64,000 bases of DNA from Naematelia aurantialba (GCA_021527695.1 JAKFAO010000003.1:1426001-1490000), one strand, 5' to 3'. Positions 11,401 to 22,086 are shown, counted from the first letter of the stretch. Notes: generated from the sequence alone by a model not told the origin. Translations and numbers: made by a program.

Positions 11401-11643
11401 GCTCGCAAACACATCCCCTGCTACGCTAGCACTCAGCAGGCCGGTGCCCACAAACCCAACGGTGCCAGGCTCGTGCCCCGACCCTCCCCCGCAAATGAGC
11501 GCGACCTTGGATGAGTCGTGAGCGGCGTTGTAGACTACTTTCAAAGAGGGGATGAGGGACAAGTGCGGGTGAGAGGCGACGAGTCCCCGCAATGAGCGAA
11601 GCACGAGCGACGTGTGGTCGGAGAAGATGTGGCGGTCGGTCAT
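8461..11643 (-). CDS. Dihydroxyacetone kinase family kinase (DhaK + DhaL)
   Basis: ATP-dependent kinase of short ketoses (dihydroxyacetone, glyceraldehyde or a tetrulose). The ATG at 11641-11643 gives MTDRHIFSDHTSLVLRSLRG. The DhaK half has VALICGGGSGHEP, GDVFASPSARQV and ELVVVGDDVSVP. The substrate-binding histidine lies in VEIGLGLHNET, where yeast Dak has HNEPG. The middle part carries LVNNQGGMSNLEL and YQGTFMGSMNMPGLS. The DhaL half has the ATP/Mg motif IVGDGDCGETCANGA, then SCGGTLGAIFS and LGRATYVG, ending AKVYS-stop. Many introns. It is divergent from the RpiB-family gene across a 295 bp promoter. DAK1 is one reading; an erythrulose kinase of the Yarrowia EYK1 type is another. Sequence alone does not decide the substrate. 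Confidence 0.88.
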
Positions 11644-11938
11644 TGTCGCTGCTGCTGTTTCAAGAGCTGCACTTGCAAGACCAGGTACTCAGAACGAGGG
11701 AGATGGGAGGTCGGGATGCAGCCTCTGTATGAGACACAAGGCAGTCTTGGAGCACGAGTAGCGCACCCAGAAAGTCGAGGGGACAATAGCCTGTTGTCGC
11801 CATGCTACCGGCTGTAAACGGTCCGGAATTTGCCCGAGGGCGCTCGACGGCGAAACCAGGCAGGTGGGTCAACCTGCTGTTCTGACTCATCGTCTTGCCG
11901 CTTCCATCCATCGTTGCAGCCGCAGCCGCAGTTACAGC
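11644..11938. promoter_or_regulatory. Shared promoter of kinase and RpiB gene with CGG-N11-CCG
   Basis: This 295 bp divergent intergenic region contains one inverted CGG-N11-CCG element (11809-11825), the spacing recognised by Gal4-type Zn2Cys6 factors. It is about 165 bp from the kinase ATG and 115 bp from the isomerase ATG, so one factor could control both genes. Chance occurrence is possible, since only six bases are fixed. Confidence 0.4.
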
Positions 11939-13057
11939 ATGGCTCCTCCAAGCTACACTATCGCGATCGGCAGCGACTCTGCTGGGGTAGACTACAAAGC
12001 GGTTCTCAAGGCGGATCTGGAGAAGGACCCGCGGGTGAAAGGGGTCATCGACGTGGGCGTCAACAAGGATGCGGGGGACATTGACACGGCCTACCCGCAC
12101 TTGGGAGTGGCAGCAGCGAGAAAGGTGGCCACGGGAGAGGCGGATAGGGCGTTGTTGATCTGTGGGACGGGTGAGTTTGGCAGATAGAGGTTGCCCCGGA
12201 AGACGCTCTAGGGCCCCGTGTTTCCCCTCCAGGCCGCGTGGGGCAGCACGAGGGTGCCATGGGGCCGCAAGACCGGCACCTGGTCGAGGGGAAGCCACTC
12301 CAGGTGGACTGCTCGTGGTTTTTCGTTGTTCTAAGAGCCGGCTGCATGCTGTCACTAGCGCTCGGTGCGGATACCTCGGATCGGCTGACACTTGACAGGC
12401 ATGGGCGTGGCCATCTCGGCAAACAAAGTCGTGAGTCTCGGGCAACGTATGCAATAGCCATACAATGCTGATCATTCAGCCTGGTATTCGTGCATGTACG
12501 GCACAGTAAGTGGTCCACGCAGATGTCGAGGTCAGACCCTGACGACGCTTTCCCTTTCCTCTCACTATCTGTCTCTCGACACCACGCCGTGCCAACTACA
12601 TCTACTGTCACTTCTCTCAACTACCCTCGCTCTCTGTCACCTCTCTCAACTACCCTCGCCGACCATCACATTTCTCAACTACACTTGCCCTCTGTCCACT
12701 CCATTTCCTTTGCATCTTCGCACGAAACTTGCCATCTCCCAATCGATATCCTTCGCATCTCCTTTCTCTTGCTCTGTCGTGCCGATCGTCACACCCCATC
12801 GCAGCGACTCGTTCTCCGTCGAGCGCCTCGTGCTCTCCAACAACGCGCAGGTACTGTGCCTAGGCCAGCGGGTCATCGGCATCGAAGTCGCGCGGCGGCT
12901 CGTCAAGGAGTGGCTGGGGTACGAGTTCGACCATTCCAGCGCGAGCGCCGAAAAGGTCGCCGTGCTGCATGACTATGATGTGGGCGAAAAGTCCAAGGAG
13001 CTGAAAGAAGATGTCGATTGGAACAAGATCGAGGAGGTGCCGGGGGACTGCACGTGA
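11939..13057 (+). CDS. RpiB/LacAB-family sugar-phosphate isomerase
   Basis: Aldose-ketose isomerase of the RpiB fold, spliced from five exons. Exon 1 starts [20 protein letters not shown] with the family's DSAG/D-x-A-G loop and ends LLICGTG, which includes the catalytic cysteine. Two tiny exons supply [10 protein letters not shown] and PGIRACTAH, completing the GTGxGxxIxANKxxGIRA signature. The last exon has [20 protein letters not shown] and [15 protein letters not shown]. The stop is taken at 13057; a GTGAGT at the same place could instead be a donor for a ~38 nt intron that adds a few residues. Fungal RpiB proteins include erythrulose-phosphate isomerases such as Yarrowia EYI2 as well as ribose-5-phosphate isomerases. 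The divergent kinase suggests joint use. Confidence 0.88.
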
Positions 13058-13510
13058 GTCTGAGGATGAGGGCATGCATCGCGTTCTACAGCCGAGGCGA
13101 TGCCTGGTGAGGTTGGACCCCGGTCGTGCCGGTCGGCCCGGCAAACACCCCACACTGGAGCCCCGCGCGGGGCCCAGTCCTGCGTCATTGTGGCGTTGTC
13201 GTTTCACTGCCAAGCCTTGTCATGATTGAAGAACGCGATGATGGATGGCGATGATACGTCATGACAAAAAGAGGTGACAACCCCAGCATACAACATGAAA
13301 CAACACGACGTCATCTCCTCCAATCGCGGCAGTTTGGGAACATGACGTGACAGGATCCTTTGGAACGCCTACTCTAGCATTCTCTCCTTCCAGCTCGTTC
13401 AATCTTTCCTTCCTTCCGTCTCACCATTTCTCTCCTCTCGTCTTTTGTCTGTTGTCTGTTGTCTTCCTTCTTCCACCGTCTGTCTGCCTGTGCTGCAACT
13501 CTTGCCAAAG
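13058..13510. other. Intergenic region and CT-rich leader of the PAP2 gene
   Basis: No gene is recognised. The last 140 bases before the ATG at 13511 form a strongly CT-rich tract (tctccttcc, ctttccttccttccg, ttgtctgttgtctg), typical of fungal core promoters and 5' leaders. Confidence 0.5.
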
Positions 13511-15307
13511 ATGGCTACAGGGACGACAACGACGACGGCGCCGCCCCTGCCGCCTTCTGAGAAACCTGGCAGGTCGCTTTTAGGTGGCGGTATGAGTGGC
13601 GTTGCTCCCGGTCCCGGGCAGGCTCCGAATCAGGATGGCTTCGGACAACAGCGGGGTTTCATGCACGGCTTCACTTTTGCTTCATGGGTCAAGTAGGCTT
13701 TTCTGTCTTGCTTCTCTCCGTGGTTACGTTCTCTTCTCCTTGTTGCTCTTGTTGTCGTTATCGTCGTTATCCAACGTCTTGTCCTTCTTGACATTCTAGT
13801 CTTTATCCAACATCTTGTCCCTCCTATCTGTCCATGGTCTTATTTCCTCCACAAGGTCCTGGTTCTTCCTCCCATGTGCTTGCAGATGACCCCACTGATA
13901 ACACGCAAGGCTACACCTCCTCGACTTGCTCACCATGGCAGCAATGGGTGCAATTGGGTTGGGGATTTACGAAGCGAACCCGGCACCCTCGAGATCATTC
14001 CCTGTCTACAACCTTTCCGGGGATATCACTTATCCTCAGTGAGCCTCTGTCCCTGGCGGCAGGTTTCAACACCGATACAATTTCTGGTGGCGAAATTCTG
14101 AAGACATTCTATAGATTTGCATACCCTCTGCGCAAGAATATCATCCCCATCTGGCTGGCAGCCTTACTCGCTTTCATTTGCCCGTTCGTCTTCTTCGTGC
14201 TCTTCCAACTCCGCATTCGCAGTCTCGTGTCCCTGCTCGGTACGACAATGGGTTTACTAGAGTCGCTCAGTGAGCCAGTCCCTCTGGAACTAGTCTTCCC
14301 GTGGATCGCAGGCCGAAGCTTACGTGACCAGTCACTGCCGCAGTCTTTCAAGTGTTCCACAAGTGGCTGATTGGTGGTCTCCGGCCACATTTTTTGGGTT
14401 AGCTGCTCTCAACAGTTGGATTACTGAGGTCTGAGCTGACTGCGTATAGATGTCTGCCAACCTGATGTCAGTCAGTTGGTGCAGAATGGCAACGGCTTCC
14501 GCAATATCATGTACAACCGCAGCATCTGTACAGGGTCAGCGACAAATTCGGCGTGAAGACAAGTCTGGGCTGACCGAGACAGAGACGAGAATCAGATCAA
14601 TGACTCTCTCGAAAGCTGGATGTCCGGGCACTCTACTGCAGCATTTGCAGGATTTGTGGTTAGTTGACCCCCTAGCTTTCTGGGGAGAGGACTAACAGCC
14701 GACAGTACCTGTTCCTCTACTTCAACGCGCAGCTCAAGGTTATGTCTGATCATCGGCCAGCGTAGGTCTGGATTCTACGGGAAGCGGACACTGAGCCGAA
14801 CAGATACTGGAAAATGGTTCTAACTGTTGCGCCGCTTCTTGGCGCCTCGCTCATTGCGGCTTCATTGACCGTAGATGAATTCCACAACTGGGTAAGTATG
14901 GGATCCCTGTCATGCTATCAGCAAGGTTCTGATATAGGCAGTACGACTGTCTGGGTGGAGCAGGCGTGGGCACACTTTGTGCTTTCATCGCCTTTCGAAA
15001 GACCTTTGCCGCCACATGGGACTTTCGCTTCAATCATATTCTTCTCCCGCGTGAGCGATAGATCTGCCGCCAGCGATGGCGCTCGCTCACGTGTTTGACA
15101 GGCTCGACGTCTCTCTTCCAGCATCGACCATTGGACATGGGTATCCCTACGAGCAGGTTCACATATATGCCGGCGGAAGCGCTCCTGCAGCGTCCCGTGG
15201 CGGCTGAGGGTGAGTAGGAGTCAGAGGCTGACTAACCATTAGGCGGATGGAGACGCGACTGGCACGCACAGGGCGCACCGAGCGATGCGATGGCAATGGG
15301 AGTTTGA
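13511..15307 (+). CDS. PAP2 / lipid phosphate phosphatase, membrane protein
   Basis: Multi-pass phosphatase of the PAP2 (LPP/DPP1) superfamily, acting on phosphatidate or diacylglycerol pyrophosphate. The ATG at 13511 is followed by a Thr/Pro-rich head, then AIGLGIYEANPAPSRSFPVY and AYPLRKNIIPIWLAALLAFI. Motif C1 is KWLIGGLRP, with correct KX6RP spacing. Motif C2 is SWMSGHS. Motif C3 reads SLTVDEFHNWYD: serine, histidine and aspartate are in place (S-x6-H-x3-D), but the usual arginine after the serine is leucine. At least seven introns; the C-terminus GWRRDWHAQGAPSDAM ends at 15307. Missing the phosphate-binding arginine could lower or change activity, or be a sequencing difference. Confidence 0.85.
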
Positions 15308-15690
15308 ACACCGAAGACGCCGTTGCTGTGAGTGGCGAAAGCGTTGTGGAGGACTGTTTGCATGGCAGTTATGCTTGTTCGTTCTCGTTTGAGTCTATAC
15401 ACAATCTGTGGCGATGGACAGTACACGATGCATTATTACTCGTACTGGTGCCCTGTCATGAACCTATTGCCATGCACAGGTTCCTGTGGTGTGGGCGGTG
15501 CCCTGTACTGGAATATGCGACCGTACACTTGCGCTTGATCTAGACTCTCGATACATATTCGGCAGTGTGCTCTACTGTATCTGCCGCCTGTGTATTATCA
15601 CCGCAACGCCCATCTGAGGAAAGCAGCCCATGGTCTGTCCATATGTCTGACACTGTCAACTGTCCTTGTCCGCCGAAGCAAGCGCGCTTT

Positions 15691-15738
15691 ACGAGAACCA
15701 CGCCATACGAGAACCACGCCAGACGAGAACCACGCCAG
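15691..15738. repeat. 16 bp tandem repeat, three copies
   Basis: Three copies of acgagaaccacgccag lie end to end; the first differs only in its last base. They sit about 50 bp beyond the stop codon of the leftward transporter gene, in the convergent gap 15308-15787 between it and the lipid phosphatase. No gene is seen in this gap. Confidence 0.85.
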
Positions 15739-15787
15739 ACCCAGTGCGGTGCGCAACGAGGCCGAGCGCACCTGACTGCTGGTCTGC

Positions 15788-17540
15788 TCATGGCGGCGCC
15801 GGACTGCGTTGGCGGGGGGCATACCCTGCGGTACCCTTCTCGGGATCGAAGTGGCGCTGTGCGTCCCTCGTGTCCCTGCCGAGCCCGAGCCTCGTGTTTC
15901 TGTCGTTTCTGTCGTTCATGTCGTTTCTGGCGGTTTTTGCGGTCTTTTCGGCGTACCCCAGTAACGGTTCCTTGGACGGGCTGTCCGCCTTGGGCCCGGG
16001 AGGCGCGCCGCGGGACTTGTAGTAGGTGTATATGGTTGAGCCGAGGAGGATGAGCAGGATCGACACGACGCGGTTGCTGGGGGTGTTAGGTGTTAGTGGA
16101 GCGCGTGTCGGAGATATCGAACAGGGATGGATGTGGGTATGGGTGTAGGTGTAGGTGTAGGTGTAGGTGTAGGTGTGGGTGTGGGTGTAGATGTAGGTAT
16201 GAGTGTAGGTGTAGATGTGGGTGTAGATATGGGTGTGGGTGTAGGTGTCGGCGTGGGTGTAGTTGGGATGAATGGGAGAGGAGGAGAGGAGAGGAGAAGA
16301 GGAGACAGACCTACGCATTCAGGTCGTCGCCAAAGAGGTACACCCCCAGCATGGTCTGCAGGACGGAACGGACTGCCGAGGAAAACATGTGCGTTGTGGG
16401 CGAGGTGACTTTGATGGACAGCAGTCCGGCCAGGCAGATGAGGAAGCCGACGACGCCCTGGGTGTGTTAGCGATGACAGGGGAGCGGGCTGATCAAGGGC
16501 GTTGAACATGTGTCAAGGTTGAACAGCTGTCCAGGTGGAATTTCGGGGTTGAACAGCTATCAAGAACCTCGATGGTGGTATGGGACGCACGGTGATTCCG
16601 CTGCCCGTGATAAAGGCGCCCAACCTCCCCTCTGTGCCTGCGACGAGCCTTGCGACCGCGCTGATCTCGCCCGTGACGATCATGGGCGGCACCAGGGCGA
16701 TCGCGCTCAGGAGGTTGCTCCACCACGCGAGGTCGAGGGTCCTGCCGTCGAGCGTCTTGAGCGCCGATTTGACGAGCACAGCGTGGACCGCCACGAGCGC
16801 GCCCGACGCCACGCCGAACACCATGCCCAGCATCGGTGCCTCCCCCGCCGTGCCTACCACCGCTGCGCCCCCTGTGCCCGCTGTGCCCGCTGTGCCCGCT
16901 GTGGCCGCGGCCGCCCCGACGCCAGCTGTGATCGCTGCCCCGCCGACAAACGGGACGGGCAAGAACGCATACGTGAATCCCCACGTGACGAGGCCGCAGC
17001 TGAGCACGGTGGGCACGGTGGGCCGATCGCCAAAGGACAGCGCCGAGAGGACGACGGTGAAGGGCAGGGTGAGGCCGCGCGCGACTTGGAAATACGAGGC
17101 GTCCACCAGCTGCAGGCAGAGGATGTTGCACACGAGGCCGATGGCGTTGGCGGCGCAGACGGGCACCATGGCGCCCACGCTGGCGCGGGACCAGCGCGGG
17201 GGCCGGAAGTGGTAGCGCGACGAGGGGGGCAGCAGCGCCAGCAGGCACAGGCACAGCACCGAGATGGAGAGCTGGAGGAAGAGGAAGGTCAGGGGGAGGG
17301 ACGAGGTGGTGAGCACCCATTTGTTCCTGCGGATGTCAGCGAGAGAGCGAGAGAAATGGCACGACACGGCAGCAAGCAAGCAAGCGAGTACAACGCCACT
17401 CAGACATGTGCCCAACCTTCACCCACTACCATCCCCAGCACAAGGACAACCGACACCCACGTCATGACCATGATCAGCGCGACGGCCATGTAGAACAGCA
17501 CGACGGCCGTGACCTTCCAGCTGGGGGACTCGTCTGCCAT
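15788..17540 (-). CDS. Golgi nucleotide-sugar transporter, TPT/SLC35C (GDP-fucose type) family
   Basis: Drug/metabolite-superfamily transporter, predicted Golgi antiporter of a nucleotide sugar. The ATG (17538-17540) opens MADESPSWKVTAVVLFYMAV. The next exon has NKWVLTTSSLPLTFLFLQL, a helix-1 motif of the triose-phosphate-translocator family, then LVDASYFQVARGLTLPFTVV, as in SLC35C1. Later parts are AVHAVLVKSAL, LAWWSNLLSAIALVP, FLICLAGLLSIKVTSPTTHM and NRVVSILLILLGSTIYTYYK. A charged tail ends RQRSPAPP-stop. An Ala/Gly/Thr-rich loop is built by a 9 bp repeat (16871-16912). The intron before NRVVS is filled by a GGTGTA minisatellite. Substrate is inferred; GDP-mannose or another sugar nucleotide is possible. 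Confidence 0.8.
16131..16264. repeat. Hexanucleotide (GGTGTA)n minisatellite in an intron
   Basis: About 22 copies of a 6 bp unit, GGTGTA with GGTGTG/GATGTA variants. They lie inside the intron between the transporter exons ending GDDLNA and starting NRVVS. The period of six keeps both strands open, which makes artefactual ORFs here. Confidence 0.9.
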
Positions 17541-19545
17541 TGCGAGGTTGGTCCAGCGGGAGTCTGGGGTCTAGAGCGAGTCTGTCAAAGCGAGTCTGGG
17601 TCCAAAGCGAGTCTGGGTTTACAGCGAATCTGGGGGTGTGTACCAGAGGAAAATGCACGGCACAAGGTGGCCGGAAGCAAGGCGGTTGCTCGGTGAGCAC
17701 GCTGCCGCGGCAGTCTGCTTGCCTAGTGTCGACAGAGTAGACGCGCAAGACGCTCCCGGATTCCCAGCCTCGGAACAGCCGACGGAGACAGAGACACAAA
17801 GGTCTGGACGAGTGGAAACGGCAAGAGGACACAAAGGGTGTGGTGTTCTGTTCGTCGTCTGGATCCTCGTGATGCACACCTGTGCATACGGTGTGCCAAA
17901 GGGAGCTGCTTGCGCAACGCATGCGAGAGTGCGTCGTGTGGGCTTGCGTCCTGTTGCGTCTGTGCATCCGGGCAGTCGGGCGGGTACACCGGCCCGAGCA
18001 AGGGATACGAGAAGAACGTGTCCCGCAGGTCTCGAAGCGATGCAGCCCTCACCGAGCCGCGCTGCAGAATCTCGTCACTGTCATCTGCTGGCGTCGCATC
18101 TACGCAATGTCGGCGTCGCGCCTCCCTCCCTGCCTGCCTGTTTGCCTGCCTGCCTGCCTGTTTGCCTGACTGCCTGCCTGCCTGTTTGCCTCCCTGCCTG
18201 TCATCCTGCCATCTCGCCTGCCTGTCTACCCGCCTGCGAGACTGCAGCCGCATGCTGTGTGACGCTCTTTTGACGACGCTTGTGAGCTTGAAGCGGTGGA
18301 CACTGACGACATGGTCAGTCGAGAGACGGGGAGGCGTTGCTGCCGTTGGACGTGTCAGGGTGAACAGGAAAGGAATGGTACGGATCGTTTTCTCCGGTTC
18401 AGGCACTGGAATGATGGTGATGACGTACGCTGTCGTTTCCGCTTTTTATCTCCGCTCAGGAGGACAGAAGGACTCGCGAGGCCGGCGATCACCGTGTACA
18501 GCCTCAACGAACGCTCCCTGGCACACTCGTCTCTACGCTGCTGCTCGACCTACTCGAGCGTCCGGACTGGCATATCCAGGGTGCCATGGCATCGTGTGAC
18601 TGCGAACACAACTCTACCACTCTACCCGGCTCTTTGTTCGGACCACACTGACACCGACGTCGTACGCAGACAATAATTGGCAGACAACGCAGCCACCCCG
18701 TCGAAGCTCGGCAATTACCGTCTCTCCCGCGGAACCATCGCCTCCATCGCCTACCCTTGTCTCCTGGTTCCCTCTTCCCCGACCACCCTGCCGCGTACTC
18801 TAACGGTTAGCGTTGCCGACGTTCCGCCGCAGCCACGCACTTACGAGACACTCGGTGTTCCGAGCAGCACTGCCCATTGAACACGGAACATCCACGAGTC
18901 ATGTCGCCACGACTGGGCCAGTGTCCCACTGGAACAACCCTCCACGTCCGAGAGCGTATGCCGCCAGAGGGTGTTTACCCCCGTGATCGCCCCAAGGTTC
19001 CGGGAGCACCTAGCCCATGTCTTACACGTACTCGCAGCGCTCTCCCTTTCCCCCACTCTGTTCCCTGTCCACCCTCCCCCCCCCCTCCCCCTCGCTTATC
19101 GCCGCTTGTCGCCGCTTGCCCCTCCTTTGCCCTTCCTTTGCGCTCGAGGGATCCTTTGGCGGCAGTGCAGCGGCTCCTTCCTCCTTGCGTCCTGCGCCGC
19201 TCCGTCGCTCCGTCCTTCTCCTGTTCCGAGAGACTACTCACCCCTTTTGTCCGCTTGTCCGCTTGCGCCGACGTCGCAGGAGCTCCTCGCGATGTAACAT
19301 GTCATAGATGAGGGATGCATCCTCCCCGTCTGTCCAAACGATCTCTCCCTTGCTGACCATCGCAACATCCCCATCACAACAGGGCGAACAACAGTTGGGT
19401 GGTAAAGACATCAGTCATCAGACCCTCTTGCTCATCTCTGCTCCCCCCGCCCCCCCGCTAACAACGCCCTCCTGCTTTTGGCTCTCATCTCTCCCGCTCT
19501 CGTCCAGGTTCACATTCCAGTCAGGCATCAGGCAATCGAGCAGCC
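17541..19545. other. 2 kb gap with no recognisable gene
   Basis: This is the longest stretch without a supported gene. At 17576-17632 it has four copies of GCGAGTCTG (one as GCGAATCTG) upstream of the transporter start. At 18121-18236 it has a GCCT-rich tetranucleotide tract that opens frames on both strands. At 19072-19091 it has a near-pure C run, with CT-rich sequence up to the acyltransferase ATG. The open frames are low complexity or lack an ATG and match no family. It probably holds the promoters of both flanking genes, and possibly a non-coding transcript that cannot be seen by eye. Confidence 0.5.
18121..18236. repeat. GCCT tetranucleotide-rich tract
   Basis: Imperfect array of tgcc/tgcctgcctgttt words over about 115 bp in the gene-poor gap. 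The minus-strand open frame through it would encode QAGRQ-type repeats, most simply explained by the repeat itself. Confidence 0.85.
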
Positions 19546-22086
19546 ATGTCCTACCTGACCCCACCCACCACTCCCCATCCCCAACCATCCAAGCCAGGCT
19601 TTGGCGCCGTCTCTGCTCCCCAGAAACCAGGAGCCCTCACCCCGCCGTACAGCCCGCTGGTAGACACCAAGCATGGGAGAACCAAGGCAGCGCCCGCACC
19701 GCTACTGACTCCGCCTGACACGCCGGCTTCACTCGGGCCGTCGTGGCGGTCGGTATCGGCTGAGAAGTCTCAGTCTCGTCTGCTCAGCGAGAACGAGTTG
19801 TCATACTACCTCCCGTCTCGCCAGGACGGCGTCAACGACATGTACGTTGGTTTCTTCCCTCTTGACCTCGGTCCGTTTCGGTGCAACTTGCTTCCCTACT
19901 GCCGTGGAGCCACGAGCTGACGCCCAACAGGTACTTGCACCACACGCTCACGGCCCCGGTCGAAACGATGGCCTCGTACCGAGTCCTTCTCGTGTGGGCC
20001 TACCAGCTGCTCCGCCACCCGCTTCTCGCGTCTACGGTCCGCGCACGCTCGTACACCGACGTGGCGTTCCACCACGTCCCGCCGACCACGCTCAACGCCG
20101 CCCTCGAGGCTGCGAGGCTCCGCTTGAGCTACACGGACGGCAACAGTCGACGTCTGGACGGAGGCGGCATGATCGACAGCTACCTGAACGGTCCGCGGAC
20201 GTTGTCGTCCGAGCGCCTCGCGGTGCTGCATCTTGCTGCACCGAGCCGAGGCTTTCTGCATGCTGAGGAGGGAGCACGCGACGAGGCGGAGTACCAAGTC
20301 ATGCTCGCCACGACGCACTTTGTCGGCGACGGCATGGCCCTGCACACATTCATGAACGATTTCTACACCCTCCTCGGCTCGGCCCGCACGCCCGCCGACC
20401 TGGAACGCATGATCGCGCAAGCATTCGAGACACCAGCCGGGCCCGATACTGCCGCCACCGCCGTCGCTCTCCCAGCAAGCTTGGAAGCCCGCCTGCCACG
20501 GCCGCCAACCGGCGCAGCACGCCTGGTAGACGCCGTCGGCGCAGAAGAACATGCTCGGGCCGAGCGCAAGCTCGTGGGTGGCCAGGCGTTCCCGCCTCCC
20601 GCGACCAAGCGGGCACGCCGGACCGTCGTGCCTACGTTTGCGTACGACGAGGCGCAGACCAAAGCCATCTTGGGGAACTGCAAGAAGAACGGCGTGACGA
20701 TCGCGCATGCCATGTTTGCGCTCTGCAATATCGCGTGGGCGAGGTTGAGCAACGATCGCACGGACCCAACGTGGGTGTTTCACTCCAGTCTTACCTTTCC
20801 TCCTCTCTCCTTCCCTCCCCTCCCTCCTCTCCTTCCTCGGTCCTCTCCTTCCTCGCCCTCTCCTTCCTCGCTCCTCGTCCCTCCTTCACTCCTCTTTGCC
20901 TCACCTGGCCCACTCTCTCACCCGCTGACAACCGCAGCCTGATCTACTCTGCACTCAACTTACGCCCCAACATGCGCCCTTCGGCGTCACCAGCCGACAC
21001 GTCCTACTTCCACCTCGCCGTAGGCTACTTCAACGTCGTCCTGCCCTGTACCCTGCCCTCAGCGCTCACGCCTGCCGAGCTCTTCTGGCACCGCGCGCGC
21101 GCGACCAAGGCCCAGACGACCGCGGCCGTCAAGTCCCCGTTTGTCGTCAGCCGCAGTCGGCAGACGAGCAAGGTGCGCGCCGAGCGCGCGGTCAAGTGGG
21201 CCGCGATCGATGATGCCGCCGAGGCAAAGAGCACGGCGGCTGCGGCCGACGCTGCAAACACGGTCGAAGCTGCCAACACGAAGGCTAACGCCAACACCGC
21301 CGCCAACGCCGCCGCCAACGCCACTTGGGCCAGTGGCAAACCCCGGCGCACCCTTGTCGGGCTCGGCCTTGGAATCGACATGCCGGATCGCGCGGCGCCT
21401 GAGCCCGAGCCGACTGCACCTGCACCTTTGGCCCAGCCGTCCAACGGAATAGCGGCTACCCGTGGCCCCGTTGCGACCAACCCCGCTTTCGCGCCTGTGC
21501 GAGCGGTCGAGTCGACGCCTTCTCAATCGGATGCGCTGTCTTCTCCCGCGTCAGCCTCAGCGAACGGTGCGAATGATGGTTTTGGTGCCAACGGTGCCAA
21601 CGGTGCGATACGTGCGGTGGAGAATTCGAACCCCGCCGTCCTGCCTCCCGCCAACCAAAAGGCGCTCATGGGCTTGTCGATGCTGGGCAACCTGGACGGC
21701 ATGTACAAGCACGCGATGTATCCTTGCATCCGCCTAGGGAGCCTCACGACCGGCTCCCGCCAGCGCCCAGGTGCTTTGTTGCTCTTTGCCTACACGTTTG
21801 CGTGAGTCACGTCTGTCTGCCTGTTCCGCACACGGCTCGTACATCCTCCTCTCTGTGTACTCTGTGTACTCTGTGTACTCTGTTTACTCTGTGTACTCTG
21901 TGTACTCTGTGTACTCTGTTCGTTCCGATATCGAAGGATGATGGATCTTTAAATCGGCGGTGGCTGACTCGACCCAGTGGGAAGCTGTGGCTATCGCTCG
22001 GATACGATATCAACGGATTCGCCGACGGATCTATCGAGGCTTTCTGGGCCGGCGTCCAGGCGCTCGTGCAGGAAGTGTTGCTGTGA
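19546..22086 (+). CDS. CAT/condensation-fold acyltransferase with low-complexity insert
   Basis: Predicted CoA- or carrier-dependent acyltransferase of the chloramphenicol-acetyltransferase-like superfamily. Exon 1 (MSYLTPPTTPHPQPSKPGFG) is Pro-rich and ends near LPSRQDGVNDM. Exon 2 has LHHTLTAPVETMASYRVLLV and the active-site motif THFVGDGMALH, which retains HxxxDG. Later exons hold YFHLAVGYFNVVLPC and the C-terminal GKLWLSLGYDINGFADG. An insert of about 150 residues rich in Ala, Asn and Gly (roughly 21170-21620, with ANANTAANAAANAT and GANGANGA) separates the two halves. Three introns; stop at 22086. The DFGWG motif of many relatives was not seen. Substrate unknown; an alcohol or polyketide acetyltransferase is possible. 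Confidence 0.75.

Noticed and set aside
16131..16264. Possible interstitial telomere repeat
   Set aside because: The unit GGTGTA (CCTACA-like on the other strand) does not match TTAGGG-type telomeres, and the tract is clearly inside an intron.
16090..16509. Overlapping long frames on both strands with repeated VGVGV or PTPTP
   Set aside because: They come from the hexanucleotide minisatellite inside the transporter intron.
17723..18406. 227-codon minus-strand frame with QAGRQ repeats
   Set aside because: The open frame is produced by the GCCT repeat; the plus strand is open as well, and the flanking residues match no known protein.
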